Under the pieces are notes generated by a model. It did no database searches. It saw only the letters and a program-made list of their open reading frames with translations, and was not told where the DNA came from. This document shows positions 27,011-38,189 of a DNA stretch of 64,000 nucleotides, in pieces. How positions within the stretch are numbered: position 1 is the stretch's first letter; every line of letters begins with the position of its first letter. Origin of the DNA: Malaya genurostris (lineage: Eukaryota; Arthropoda; Insecta; Diptera; Culicidae); the NCBI RefSeq assembly GCF_030247185.1, contig NC_080571.1, forward strand, positions 352,714,254 through 352,778,253, written 5' to 3'. Both the position numbers and the translations under genes were made by a program.

Positions 27011-27185
27011 AAAGTTTGTTTCGCACAAATACCGTCAACAATTTTTCAGAATTTCAATACTATTTTAAATACGCGCTGATACCTGTTTTCAAATTGAGGA
27101 ACTTTTTTCTACTTATTGATTTAATATTGAAAGTACAATCGATACTGCATTTGTATTTATTTATCACAACGAATACGATAATCGA

Positions 27186-27612
27186 CATGGGAATACAACT
27201 ATGTAATGAAAACCGCGAAAAAGTTACCGCAGAGACGGGATATGAAATCATTACTTAACTTTGTCTTAACTTTGTGAATAACTGGGTTGACTAAAACAGA
27301 TTTTTCATAATAAATAGCTGTAGAATTCGCTCACACTAAAGGAAAATTTTCCGAAAAGCATGTCAATTTTATTCATATTCACGTCACCCGTCTTCTACAT
27401 TGTCACTTTTTGTTGCGGTGACCAGCTAGCAACCAAAAACAGATTGGAAAAATGACATGTGAATACAACAATCACATGTTGGGTAGTTTAATTGGCAAAA
27501 CAATTTTCCCGGATAGGGGCTAGCTACGGGTTCGAGTTCCGTCTCTGCGGTAACTTTTTCGCGGTTTTCATTACATAGTTGTATGCCCATGTCATTTTTT
27601 CAATCTGTTTTC
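27186..27612. repeat. Inverted pair of a tRNA-like (B-box) element
   Basis: 27437-27612 has arms aacagattggaaaaatgaca and catgtcattttttcaatctg that pair, around tagtttaattggcaaaaca (A-box-like) and gggttcgagttcc (B-box-like). 27189-27243 is the inverse of its right half (gtctctgcggtaactttttc through tagttgta). This suggests a tRNA-derived SINE or a foldback element containing one. It is not a functional tRNA as far as I can fold it. Confidence 0.6.
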
Positions 27613-28441
27613 CTCGTTCGATACTGATTTGTAATAAATGAGTTTTGGAACACTAAAAAGAATCTTCATACGAGCTGAGCTGAGTGAAAACATCAATCAA
27701 CGCAGATCAACCCAACCGTTATATACTTTTTCTACAAATGTCGGATTGTTTTGCGGTCTTCGAAGGTTTTCTTCTTCGTTTTATTTCAAAAGTAACTCTT
27801 GCGTTGATTTTTAGAGGGTATATGGGGATCTCCAGACTATTATTATGTAAAAAGTCAGTTTCTCAATACTAAATCTCATACAAACTTTAAACCGATCGTG
27901 CCTAATTTTAAATTTTTAATTTTTTTTTTCTTATGGGACCCAAAAGAAGCATGAAAAGTTTAGTCGGGATCATGTTTCAGGATTTTGTAGATAGTATTTG
28001 CTAATTTCGTATAAACTATTGTTCACTACACTGTACTGTCTTAGTTTCTGTCGCATCGGCCGTGAGCGATTTTACTGTGTCGGGTGAGATGGTTTATGAA
28101 GCATCCAATATTCAAAACGAATATGTTTTTTGCACAAGAGTTCCAGTCAACTTTCTTTTCATTGCAATGGGTGAGACTAAGCCACTCAGTTTACTTTAGT
28201 AAACCTAAAAAATGCTAGAGAATTCTATCTGAAATTGCGTTCTTATTTTAAAGTTGTGAATTCGTAGGTACTACATATGAACCATCTCCGCCTTTATGGT
28301 ATAATTTTGGTTTTTGTAATTCTGCTATTCGAAAAAACTCTTCAAAAAATGAGTTGAAACGTAAACTACTAATTATTTTAATTTATTAACGTTTCATAGA
28401 AATACAAATATAAAGACAAATTCATTTTTTTTCCATTTCAG
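27613..28441. other. Sequence upstream of the Spaetzle exon
   Basis: Presumably an intron or promoter region of the next gene; it ends in a good splice acceptor (ttttccatttcag). I could not identify the first coding exon. An ATG followed by gtgag at 28167-28175 has the wrong phase to be it. Confidence 0.4.
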
Positions 28442-31400
28442 GGAATCATTCATCCCCTTATTTTTATAACGATCGTTCCGGTTATTACAGCAAGCGGATA
28501 TGGATACGACTCTGCCTCATCATGCGATACGAATGCATCAAGGAAAAGCCGGTCAGCACATCTCCTTCAGACTATTCCGTGTGATTTGAGAATTCAGGCA
28601 TACTGTAATTTACCCGGAGCTGCATATCCTTGGCACGCTGTTCGACGTTTTGTTCATGAGAATCAAGGATTGATGCGGCGCATGTACGGAGATGTACGCC
28701 ATATATCCATTTTGAAGTCCGAAATGGATAAGAATGAAATTGATGCAGATGACATACATCATACTGTTGAACGATATTCTCGGAAAAATATATTTAAGAA
28801 AATGAAACATGTACATTCTTCTCACTATGAATTTGGACGGGATAAGGGGAATGATGTGTTAACAGAACCACATTTCAGGCCATTACAAAAAAATCAGAAA
28901 ACCACAACGACTACATCATCAACTACTACTATTTTGTCGTTTACAACTAGTAGCCCGAATACCACTATCACAAGTAAACTGCCATTTCTCAGCTCTACAC
29001 CTAAAGAAACTACAATGGCTCCTAATGACGACGTTACTACACGAAATATGAGTGATAGTTTTGATCAGTATACAAACAAAGAGAAAATCGATATAGAAAA
29101 ACTTTCTACTATTGCCAATTTAGAAACAAACAACGGAGCTGTCCTAAACGGGGATTTATTACTCAACAAAAGTGATACGCTAGTTATTACCGAAAATACG
29201 AATCAGACGAAACCACACATTCTAGAAACAAATGCCACGAATAATATAAATACGAATAAAGATATCGGCATTGTGAAATTGCCAAATAGTTCAAAAAATA
29301 CAAGCAATGACAATGCAACATCTGAAAGAGGCAATGTAACAGCAACTAAAATCGAAACCCTGAATTCAGCAAAAGTCTCTTCGAAAAATCCGGAAGGGCA
29401 ACTTTTTCAAGAAGCTGCTCAAAAAGAGATTCCAACATCGAATATAAAAGGAGTGTAAGTTTGAACTATTTCAAAGAACATTTTAATAATTCTAGAGCTG
29501 TTATATATTCATTGGTTTATTAGTTTGGCTTTTGGTACTGTGAATTGAGACAATTAGATAATACTAGAACGTTATTCGAATTTCTCTGTTTATTGTTGTT
29601 GACTCCTTTGTAATTTCTGACAACGATACTGTAGTCAATTAAAGACTGTGGGCGCTAAAAAAATGATAGTCAAAGCAAATTCTTCTGTTTCGATTATAAC
29701 TCTGATGCCAGTAAACGTAGTAGTTGGACACTGGTGGTCAAAATTCACCCCGATTTGACGTAGGATTTACCTATCGAATTTTTCGTCTTATCTAATGTTT
29801 TTATGCATAAACTTTTCTCGGAGATAGCTGGACCGATTTTTACATACATATGTCGTTTTCGCGTGATGCCAAACCTAACGCAGTTTCCACTCTAACTGCT
29901 GTCAAACCATTTGTTTGAAGCTAGTAAACGTAGTAGTAGGACACTACTTTAGTTTTACGTTGTTGAACTGAAAATTGAATCAATTTCGAATCTAGTTTTT
30001 ATATCAGGTTTGCTCAAACCCCTGTTGTTAAGTGCGAAACCAACACAGTTTCATGAAAAGTGTTTGCTTGATGAAACTACTCTGGGTCAGTTTCCGCTTT
30101 CTCAAGCAAAAACGACCATAATTTTAAATAAAAGGGTTTCTGATCCCATACGAAGTTCCTGAATTACAATCGGATTTATGTTCAAATGAAAAGTATTAAA
30201 GTCCCATATGAAATTCCAGAATTTCGTTTGGATCCTATTTCCAGTTACAAAATTATAAGGTGGTAGGTTTGAAATTTTAATTTCTAATTACTTACTCACT
30301 TTACTCAGGTATGGATGAATCGATTTTCACAAACTTAGATTCAAAAGAAAGGTCTTATTGTCCCGTTCAATCCAAAATTACACATCGTGCTGTTACCGGT
30401 GTGTGATTTTTGTTTAACGCGATACTGCGGTTGGGAGGAAAACGTTGTCATTGAAAGAACATCTACGGATTGAAGTTTATTTGAAGACATGCATGGGAAT
30501 TTCATGCTTTGCGATGCATATCAAATTGTACAGTTGGTAGTGCAGCAATATCATCAATGGTAACTGGGAATGATATTTCTATTCAAGAAATAGTTATAAA
30601 ATAAATCCAATCACAAAGAATCAAAGTGGTCAGAACAGGCGCGTAGCCAGAGAAAATTTTCGGGGGGGTTTTTAGAACATGGTGATAAATCAACACATGT
30701 ACAATTTATATCACAATGTTTCCCATGGGTTATAATTTTTTGTTTCGGGGGGGGGGGGGGGGGTTTGAACCCCTAAACCCCCCCCCCCTGTGTGCGCGCC
30801 TGGGTCAGAATATTCTTATTGGGCACAGGCCTCAATAGTTTGTAATTAAATAAACTCATTTTTAAAACTTCAATTCAAATAAATACACTTCAATCCCTTT
30901 GAAAGCGGTTGAATTTTATCCGGACCCGACTTTCTGTTTCAAAATTACAGAATGATAAAGTTGAAAATGTTTAACCGTCATACAATTGACGACACAAGTA
31001 ATTAAGAATTTTTTAAAACAATATGGACAGTCTTAAATATGAGAACTTGCATCGATTTCCAATGAAATGTTGCTAAGAAAAGCACAGGTGGATTAAAACA
31101 GGTTTTTTCGTTCACTTTAGATAAATCCGTAACCTTAATTTTCTTAATGAGTTTATTCAAATAGGTATTTTTTCGTTACAGAAACGCATGTCCTGTGAAA
31201 GAAGAAGTTGTAGCCCCATTCTGGGCAAACAATACCAGAGGCGAAGTGCTAGCTTTGCTGAATCTATATCCATTTGAGCAATATGTACACTGGGAAAAGT
31301 GCGCTTTCGAACTGAAACAAATGTACTGTCGGGAAGGATGTCGCTGTGAGCAACAGTATAGACTACATCGATTGTTGGCTTATGATCCGCACAATGAATG

Positions 31401-31608
31401 CAGAGGTATTTTTTCGGACTGGTTTAGGTTCCCTTCGTGCTGTATTTGTAAATGCTATGATCTGCCGTTTGATTATCGAGTGACATCCAGAAGCCCTAGA
31501 ACGATTGTGAAAAATTCTATCAAATACATTGAAGATGAAATACAAAATGCAATCTATGATCATGCAACCGATGAGTGGTATCGACCAAAAGATATTGATT
31601 ATGATTAA
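28442..31608 (+). CDS. spz4: Spaetzle-family cystine-knot Toll ligand, probably Spaetzle 4
   Basis: Secreted neurotrophin-like ligand of Toll receptors. Exons 28442-29454 and 31182-31608 join in phase (GT|A, valine). The 5' exon with the start codon is not found. The first exon opens with a hydrophobic run IIHPLIFITIVPVITASGYG that looks like a signal peptide, then LQTIPCDLRIQAYCNLPGAA and AVRRFVHENQGLMRRMYGDV, which I recall from Spaetzle 3/4-type proteins, and a Thr/Ser/Asn-rich pro-region. The second exon carries the knot: ACPVKEEVVAPFWANNTRGE, WEKCAFELKQMYCREGCRCE and FPSCCICKCYDLP, with about ten cysteines. Family membership is clear; choice of spz4 over spz3 is from memory. AATAAA at 31705 is a likely poly(A) signal. 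The 1.7-kb intron holds repeats and a small hAT-like element. Confidence 0.88.
29810..30970 (+). repeat. Dispersed culicid repeat copies in spz intron
   Basis: Phrases 'gagatagctggaccgattttt', 'atgaatcgattttcacaaac', 'gaaaggtcttattgtccc', 'gaattttatccggacccgac' mark two to three diverged copies. Between them, 29930-30120 (tttcatgaaaagtgtttgct, actctgggtcagtttccgct) is the inverse of 44260-44440. Confidence 0.65.
30636..30802. mobile_element. hAT-like mini-element with G and C runs, 167 bp
   Basis: Ends CAGGCGCGTAGCCAG and TGTGCGCGCCTG; perfect 8-bp target duplication ggtcagaa at 30628-30635 and 30803-30810. Inside are an 18-base G run (about 30746-30764) and a 13-base C run, which can pair or form quadruplexes. 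Confidence 0.9.
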
Positions 31609-31704
31609 TCAAAAACCTCATTTTCAGAATATACTGGAATACATCATATGAAATTTCATTTTATGCATTTACTTATTATAATGTACATATACTATTATGA
31701 AATG

Positions 31705-31710
31705 AATAAA
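31705..31710 (+). terminator. Polyadenylation signal of spz gene
   Basis: AATAAA about 100 bp after the stop codon in an AT-rich 3' flank. Function inferred from position. Confidence 0.6.
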
Positions 31711-31854
31711 TATTTATTTAATGTTTGAAACTACCAGTGACAATAATCTGAAATATAAATCTATATCTTTGTAATATATTAATTATCATAAAAACGATTG
31801 AAATGGACTAAATTGATATTTAGTAAGCCTACTTTCAATGGATGGGGTAAAGAA

Positions 31855-31855
<1 letters not shown>

Positions 31856-31932
<77 letters not shown>
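31856..31932. repeat. (TA)n microsatellite, about 77 bp
   Basis: Pure AT dinucleotide tract downstream of the spz gene. Confidence 0.95.
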
Positions 31933-31935
<3 letters not shown>

Positions 31936-33246
31936 CAATATACGGTTTAATAAGTCATAGTCGAACAATTATGTTTCCAGAAAGGCCAAAATACTATGCT
32001 CAAGAGTTTTGTATTCAATCTTTCAATCACTCAGAAACGATTGTATTGAAAATTGTGTCAAATTTTGATTTCAAACATCATTTCATCGTGCTTCGTTCAA
32101 AACGCGATTCTCACTGAAACTGATCTCACATGGAAAAAATCACTTGTGAAAAAATCACTACCGAACATTCCTCTATTTAAGAAAAAAGTTTACATATTAA
32201 ATATATCTGATATGATTCTCGAACAGAAGATTTTTGAGAAATGTATTTTAAAAGCCGATGATGAATAAATTCGCCGATGAACAAAACTTGATCCTTTTTG
32301 AAAATGTTCAGTGCGTGTAGGGTGGTTGAAATGAAGAACAATGCTAAATTGTTAGCTCTGGAATACGCTTTAGATAAGTGGATCAATAGTGGTAATGCAT
32401 TCGAATTGTATTCAGTAATACCGTGGTGGTGAAATAATATTATCTATGAAATCAGAAAGTTCTGTAATTAATAATAGTTATAATGATAGTAAAAACATTA
32501 ATAAAAATCCAATCATAAAATGCTGCTGATTAAAAATATTACACAATTTAGCTTAAAAATTATACGCAGAAGTAACAGGAGCGCAGTTTATCGCTACGCC
32601 AAATCGAACGCTGTGCTTGCTGTGAGTTTGAGACATGCTGACAATACTGCAGACAATTACTTCTATAAAACAAATGTATGGTAAAAGGTGTTTTATTGGG
32701 TGCAATCTAAATAGTTCATTTTAATTAACTAGTTGGAATCAAAACATCCTTTCGTCGTTATAATCCCTATTTGGAATGTGGAGAAAAATATTGTTCACAC
32801 CTACGTGCATCGAAAATATCGGAGTCATTATTTCTCAGTTTCAAATTTATTCAGTAGGGATTTTTTTATTGATGAAATATAATACTTAAATCTTGCATGA
32901 ATCACTTTGGGTAGAATTGAAGCGTAATGGAGATTCAGCATCGAAATATCATCGGAGACTCTACTCCCTTTCGATAATCGCTTTAGCGATATTTCGGTGG
33001 GTCAAAATTCGTCGCTGACACAAAAAATTACTTGTGAACTTCGAGGTTCAGAGTTTTGTGTATGATTGTTTCACGAAAGATAATCTAGGAAGTGATTTTT
33101 TTCAGTCACTGAGTTTTTTTTAGAAAATCTCTTGATCTGATTTTTTCACGAGTGATTAAATGACTTTACCAACACTGCTTGGATTGAGTATGGAATGCTG
33201 TATCCCGTCCTGGTAAATCCAAGGTGGCAACCCCACCAACGGGATC
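31933..33246. other. Non-coding stretch, nothing assigned
   Basis: No recognisable frame or element. Short frames at 32053-32386 look random. Confidence 0.45.
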
Positions 33247-33254
33247 GTCCTAGT

Positions 33255-33535
33255 CTGGCCCGTACCCAGGATTTCGTTTCGGGAGGGGCCCAAGGTAAAA
33301 AAATAATGTTACTGAAGACTGCTTATGTACCTAATTTTTGGTGTGCCTCTTACGGGTGTTTTTAACAGACACTTTAAACTTTTCCACTGGATCTATTATT
33401 GTATCACATTTGTTTACGTTTACTGGCTTGTTATTTCTGCAACACATGCCTCAGGCCTTCTAAATAATTATAAATCTGTTTTTGATTTCGGGAGAGGCCC
33501 GGGCCCCTCGGGCCCCCCCTCTGGGTACGTGACTG
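33255..33535. mobile_element. hAT-like mini-element, 281 bp
   Basis: Ends CTGGCCCGTACCCAG and, inverted, CAGTCACGTACCCAG; perfect 8-bp target duplication gtcctagt at 33247-33254 and 33536-33543. Subterminal 'tttcgggaggggccc' and 'tttcgggagaggcccgggcc' flank an AT-rich centre. Related in style to 30636-30802. Confidence 0.85.
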
Positions 33536-33629
33536 GTCCTAGTGTTAGTTGAGACGTTAAACAGAGCAAGCACGATGATCCTGACGAACGTGGAACTACA
33601 AGTCACTAGGGTTCGCAGGCTGCGACAAG

Positions 33630-33809
<180 letters not shown>

Positions 33810-33814
33810 ACATC

Positions 33815-33902
33815 CCATTGTGTGCTCCTGTTAATGTTTACCACTATTTATTTAGAATAAATATTGAGAAATAAAATCTGTCATTAGAAAATAAGCTTTA
33901 TA
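33815..33902 (+). repeat. Fragment of the 18.9-kb element left end
   Basis: Matches 18925-19095 (taatgtttaccactattta, aataaatattgag, aaaatctgtcattagaaaat, aagctttata) with an internal deletion. In the 18.9-kb copy aagctttata continues into tttgttt, giving the empty-site form of the mariner insertion that follows here. Confidence 0.75.
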
Positions 33903-34827
33903 CAGGGTGATTTTTTAATAGCTTGAGAACTTTTTTAAACAATAAAACGCATAAAATTTGCAAAATCTCATCGGTTCTTTATTTTAAACGTTAGATTGGT
34001 ACATGACATTTACTTTTTGAAGATAATTTCATTTAAATGTTGACCGCGGCTGCGTCTTAGGTGGTCCATTCGGAAAGTCCAATTTTGGGCAACTTTTTCG
34101 AGCATTTCGGCCGGAATAGCCCGAATTTCTTCGGAAATGTTGTCTTCCAAAGCTGGAATAGTTACTGGCTTATTTCTGTAGACTTTAGACTTGACGTAGC
34201 CCCACAAAAAATAGTCTAAAGGCGTCAAATCGCATGATCTTGGTGGCCAACTTACCGGTCCATTTCTTGAGATGAATTGTTCTCCGAAGTTTTCCCTCAA
34301 AATGGCCATAGAATCGCGAGCTGTGTGGCATGTAGCGCCATCTTGTTGAAACCACATGTCAACCAAGTTCAGTTCTTCCATTTTTGGCAACAAAAAGTTT
34401 GTTAGCATCGAACGATAGCGATCGCCATTCACTGTAACGTTGCGTCCAACAGCATCTTTGAAAAAATACGGTCCAATGATTCCACCAGCGTACAAACCAC
34501 ACCAAACAGTGCATTTTTCGGGATGCATGGGCAGTTCTTGAACGGCTTCTGGTTGCTCTTCACTCCAAATGCGGCAATTTTGCTTATTTACGTAGCCATT
34601 CAACCAGAAATGAGCCTCATCGCTGAACAAAATTTGTCGATAAAAAAGCGGATTTTCCGAATGGACCACCTAAGACGCAGCCGCGGTCAACATTTAAATG
34701 AAATTATCTTCAAAAAGTAAATGTCATGTACCAATCTAACGTTTAAAATAAAGAACCGATGAGATTTTGCAAATTTTATGCGTTTTATTGTTTAAAAAAG
34801 TTCTCAAGCTCTTAAAAAATCACCCTT
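33903..34827 (-). mobile_element. Mariner-type element turned into a foldback
   Basis: Flanked by TA (33901-33902 and 34828-34829). The left 174 bp (33903-34076) and the right 174 bp (34654-34827) are inverse copies differing at very few bases. The left arm includes the 3' end of the transposase gene and its flank; the right arm is a second, inverted copy of the same 3' end in place of the original 5' end. A single-copy core of about 575 bp lies between. Confidence 0.93.
34010..34669 (-). pseudogene. Mariner-type transposase, catalytic part only
   Basis: The frame contains the three acidic motifs: FSDEAHFWLNGYVNKQNCRI (first), MWFQQDGATCHTARDSM (second) and PRSCDLTPLDYFLWGY (third), ending HLNEIIFKK. 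The DNA-binding half is absent: upstream of PLFYRQILFSDEAH the element is deleted, and the apparent first codons come from the inverted arm. The catalytic part looks undamaged but cannot bind its ends without the missing domain. It is essentially the same sequence as the copy at 45181-45855. Confidence 0.92.
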
Positions 34828-34829
34828 TA

Positions 34830-35499
34830 TTTATTTTTAATAAAGTCACGTTATGAACCAGTTTAATATTTCAATCATATCAGTTTAATAATTAAATCAA
34901 ATCAGGGATTTCATCCGATGGCCAAAAGAGTGAGTAGTGAAAATAATCAACAGAAACAAGCGGTTGTAGTGCCTGAATAAAGCAGGTATAGATTAATTTA
35001 TTTTTTTTATTCAATAATATAATATAATTTTTCAGACACACTGCTTAAGCTCTAAGATGCCGGATTTTTCTAATTTTAGTTAACGACTAACATAAAACTG
35101 TAATATTGGTGTTGAAATGGTCGATTCTCGAGAATTCAGCCTACAGCTGGCAATCCGCAGTGGTCGATGAACTGAATATAGCGTGACTCTACCAGATGAC
35201 GTTGGGAAATATTTATGCTGGCCGCGGACCAAAGGATGTGGGTCCGCGAGAAACACCCCCTGGCTACGATCACCCGGCGGGTGGCCCGCATGCTGATCAT
35301 CTATTGGAGCGGTTTTCCATTGGGGTTGATGGTTATGTTACGGAAGAGAATGAAAGAGACATAGACTAGTAAATATTGTAGAAAAATGGGGTAAAAAGGG
35401 GATATGGGAACGAAATGCCTAGAAAACGACAGAGATCTAATTAGTTGACAACGAGATGGCGAAGAGACGGGGAAAGGAAGAACAGAAAAGATCTAGTTA
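34830..35499. other. Non-coding stretch with GC-rich block
   Basis: 35215-35330 is noticeably GC-rich (tggccgcggaccaaagga, acccggcgggtggcccgcat) in an AT-rich setting. I recognise no gene or RNA in it. Confidence 0.35.
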
Positions 35500-36695
35500 G
35501 TTCCAATGAAGATGGTGGATGAACCATGTAATCAAAATACAAGGACATAAAACGGTTCTGAGAATTGAGCTCGACAAGCCTTTCGAAGTTTTCAATCACC
35601 ATCGGATGAGAGATCCCAGAGTCTATTTTTCAACGGTAAGACGCCCGCGAGCACTTCGAGACTCATCGTATGAGTCGATTGCATGCAACCCAAGGCAATA
35701 CGCAAACAGAAGCAGAAGCATCCATATTCCATTACGGACAATATCGTTGTTTGGTGCAGCCTGATCAGGTCTCCTGGGTGGGCACCCCACCAAGTTCCGG
35801 TTATTGTGCGAAGAAAATTGATTCTCTGCTGGCATTTTTGTTTCAGATACCTAATGTGACATCCCCAGGTGCCTTTGGAGCCAAACCAGACCCCGAGATA
35901 TTTAAATGTGAAGACCTGAGCTATGGTTCCACCCTCTAGTTGAAGCTGTAATTGTGCTGGTTCTCGCTTCCTTGAAAATACAACCAGCTCAGTTTTCTCC
36001 GTAGAGAACTCGATACCCATTTGAAGAGCCCATGTCGACAAGTTGTCGAGGGTATCTTGTAGTGGTCCTTGGAGATCGGCAGCTTTGGGTAGTGGTCCTT
36101 GGAGATCGGCAGACACAACGCTGTCATCGGCAAGTTGTCTTAGTGTTCAGGAGGTATTAATACATTCATCAATGTTGTTTACGTAAAAATTGTATAGAAG
36201 AGGGCTTAAGCATGAGCCCTGAGGAAGACCCATGTAACTGAATCGTATTGTTGTCAAATCACCATGCTCGAAATACATGTGTTTCTCAGACAATAGATTA
36301 TACAAAAAGTTGTTCAAAATCGGTGAAAGACCATGCTGATGCAACTTCTCAGATAGGATGTTTATGGAAACTGAGTCAAAAGCCCCCTTGATGTCTAGGA
36401 AAACTGATGCCATTTGTTCTTTACAAGCAAATGCCATTTGAATTTCGGTTGAGAGCAACGCAAGACAATCGTTCGTTCCTTTGCCTCTGCGGGAGCCAAA
36501 TTGTGTATCTCAAAGGAAGCCATTAGTCTCGACCCAATTGACGAAACAGAATAATTTTTTCGAACAATTTCCGGATACAGGAAAGCATAGCAATCGGTCG
36601 ATACGAATTGTGATCGGAGGCTGGTTTCCCTGGTTTTTAAATAGCGATAAATCTTATTTGTCTCCAGTCATGTGGGACGATATTAGTATAGATTT
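35500..36695 (-). mobile_element. Degenerate I-clade LINE fragment, RT region
   Basis: On the minus strand, from 36695 downwards: KPGKPAS-like end, IDRLLCFPVSGN, GSRRGKGTNDCLALLS, QMASVFLDIKGAFDS, YMGLPQGSCLSPLLYNFYVN, then after a short local duplication EKTELVVFSRKREPAQ and WWGAHPGDLIRLHQTTILSV. Stops and frame changes make it dead. It corresponds to about 51400-52580 of the full-length LINE, at clearly lower identity than the 25-kb copy. Confidence 0.88.
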
Positions 36696-36821
36696 ATGAT
36701 TGTGTGCTGGTCGAGATAAGCCGCTCTTCAAGCGGATCTAGGGCCAAATATTGGAATTTTCACATTTAGAGCAATAAAATATTTCCACTCAGCTTTCGAT
36801 AAGGGCCGAGATATGCAAACA

Positions 36822-37960
36822 CACAGTGTCGGCCGGAGCCGCGCGCCAGCACGGAAAGACCGATATCAGCATTTTGGCGAAAAAATTAGTTGATTTTCTG
36901 ATTTTAGTTAGTTATTTTTTGAGACAACTAAAAAAATCTTTTGCTAATTTAGATTTTTTAATTCTAATTTCCTTGATAATAATAAAATATTTATTGAAAT
37001 GGCTATTTTTTTAGTTGAATTAACCAATTGTAATTTCTTAGCTAAGGCACACTTCATATCCATTCAACTAATTTTTTAGTTGAATTAGAGAGATAAAACG
37101 TTGTTTTCAATCAACATAAATGGTTGAATTGGTTTCTGCAATTTGCAGCTATATGGCGCTCTGTCGCCGAAATAACGCACCGTAATGACTACTAGCCACT
37201 AGATGGCACACTACAACCGAAAAAACTTCTTTTTGAACATTTTTCTTCTAAATCGCTGTTTTCTTCATTCGACTTCGCGAAATCGACTCTCTCACTGAAA
37301 ACTTTGAGCACTCGGAAAATAAAAACCGAATACAAGTAGTACATCGAACGGCGTGATCCGGAAGGTTGGAAGATACAAAAAACATCATTTGACATGTACA
37401 ATTAGAGTGCAACATTCGAAACTCAATTCACTGTTCCGCGTAAAAACATTATTACGCACAATCGCTTTAAATGCGCACAAATTCTGAATAAATACACTTT
37501 CCACTAACAGTTTACGTCATTTTTACATACCGGTTTATAAATTTATATATGGATATATCGTAACACATGCGTAAAACATCTAAACAATTTGCAAGCAGTT
37601 TTCAACAAGACTGTCCCTTTTAGCTTTTCATTGGATTGTTTTGTTTTGACACTTCTCATGAATTTTGTGGCTGGTGATAGATAAATAGAAACAAATTTTC
37701 TGATTTTAAAAACAAAATTAGTTGTCAATGAGAATTTCGCGTTGGATTGAGATATTGCTGGTTTGTGTCCAGAATATTCGCCAACTAAACACATTCTCTA
37801 AAAATAAGAGTTTTTTTCAGCAAATAAATTCTCAATTTTAACTAATTTTATAGTTATTTTGGAAATTTTGTTGTTAAAATCAACTAATTCAAAAACAGTA
37901 ATACGAATTAGGCGCAGAGCTAATTTCGGTCGTTCCGTGAGGATGTATGAAGTAAATAAT
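36822..37960. mobile_element. Candidate foldback element with TTAGTTGA motifs
   Basis: cacggaaagaccga and aaaattagttgattttc (36852-36898) reappear inverted at 37920-37940 (cggtcgttccgtg) and 37875-37890 (aaaatcaactaattc). The TTAGTTGAATTA word recurs several times inside. Exact ends and target duplication were not found. Confidence 0.4.
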
Positions 37961-38189
37961 ACCTCTATAAACAAGCAGGCAAAATTAGATGCGCGCGCAG
38001 GTATAGCAAGTGATGTGTGTGAGCCAGGGTCCCGTCACGGGATGGAAAGAAAAAACCGTGAATATTGCAGTTAATGTTGCGCGACACGACATTTACATCT
38101 GTTGTTAGAAGAAATACTTGTATAAAAAAACACTTGCATTTCACTGCACTCAGGAGGTACATTACTTTTCCGAAAGCAGCCACTGCGCA

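Noticed and set aside
28167..28175. Start codon of spz in atgggtgag
   Set aside because: The donor-like site would join the next exon in the wrong phase.
34523..34720. Plus-strand frame ending in transposase residues
   Set aside because: It is made by the inverted arm of the foldback mariner and is not a separate gene.
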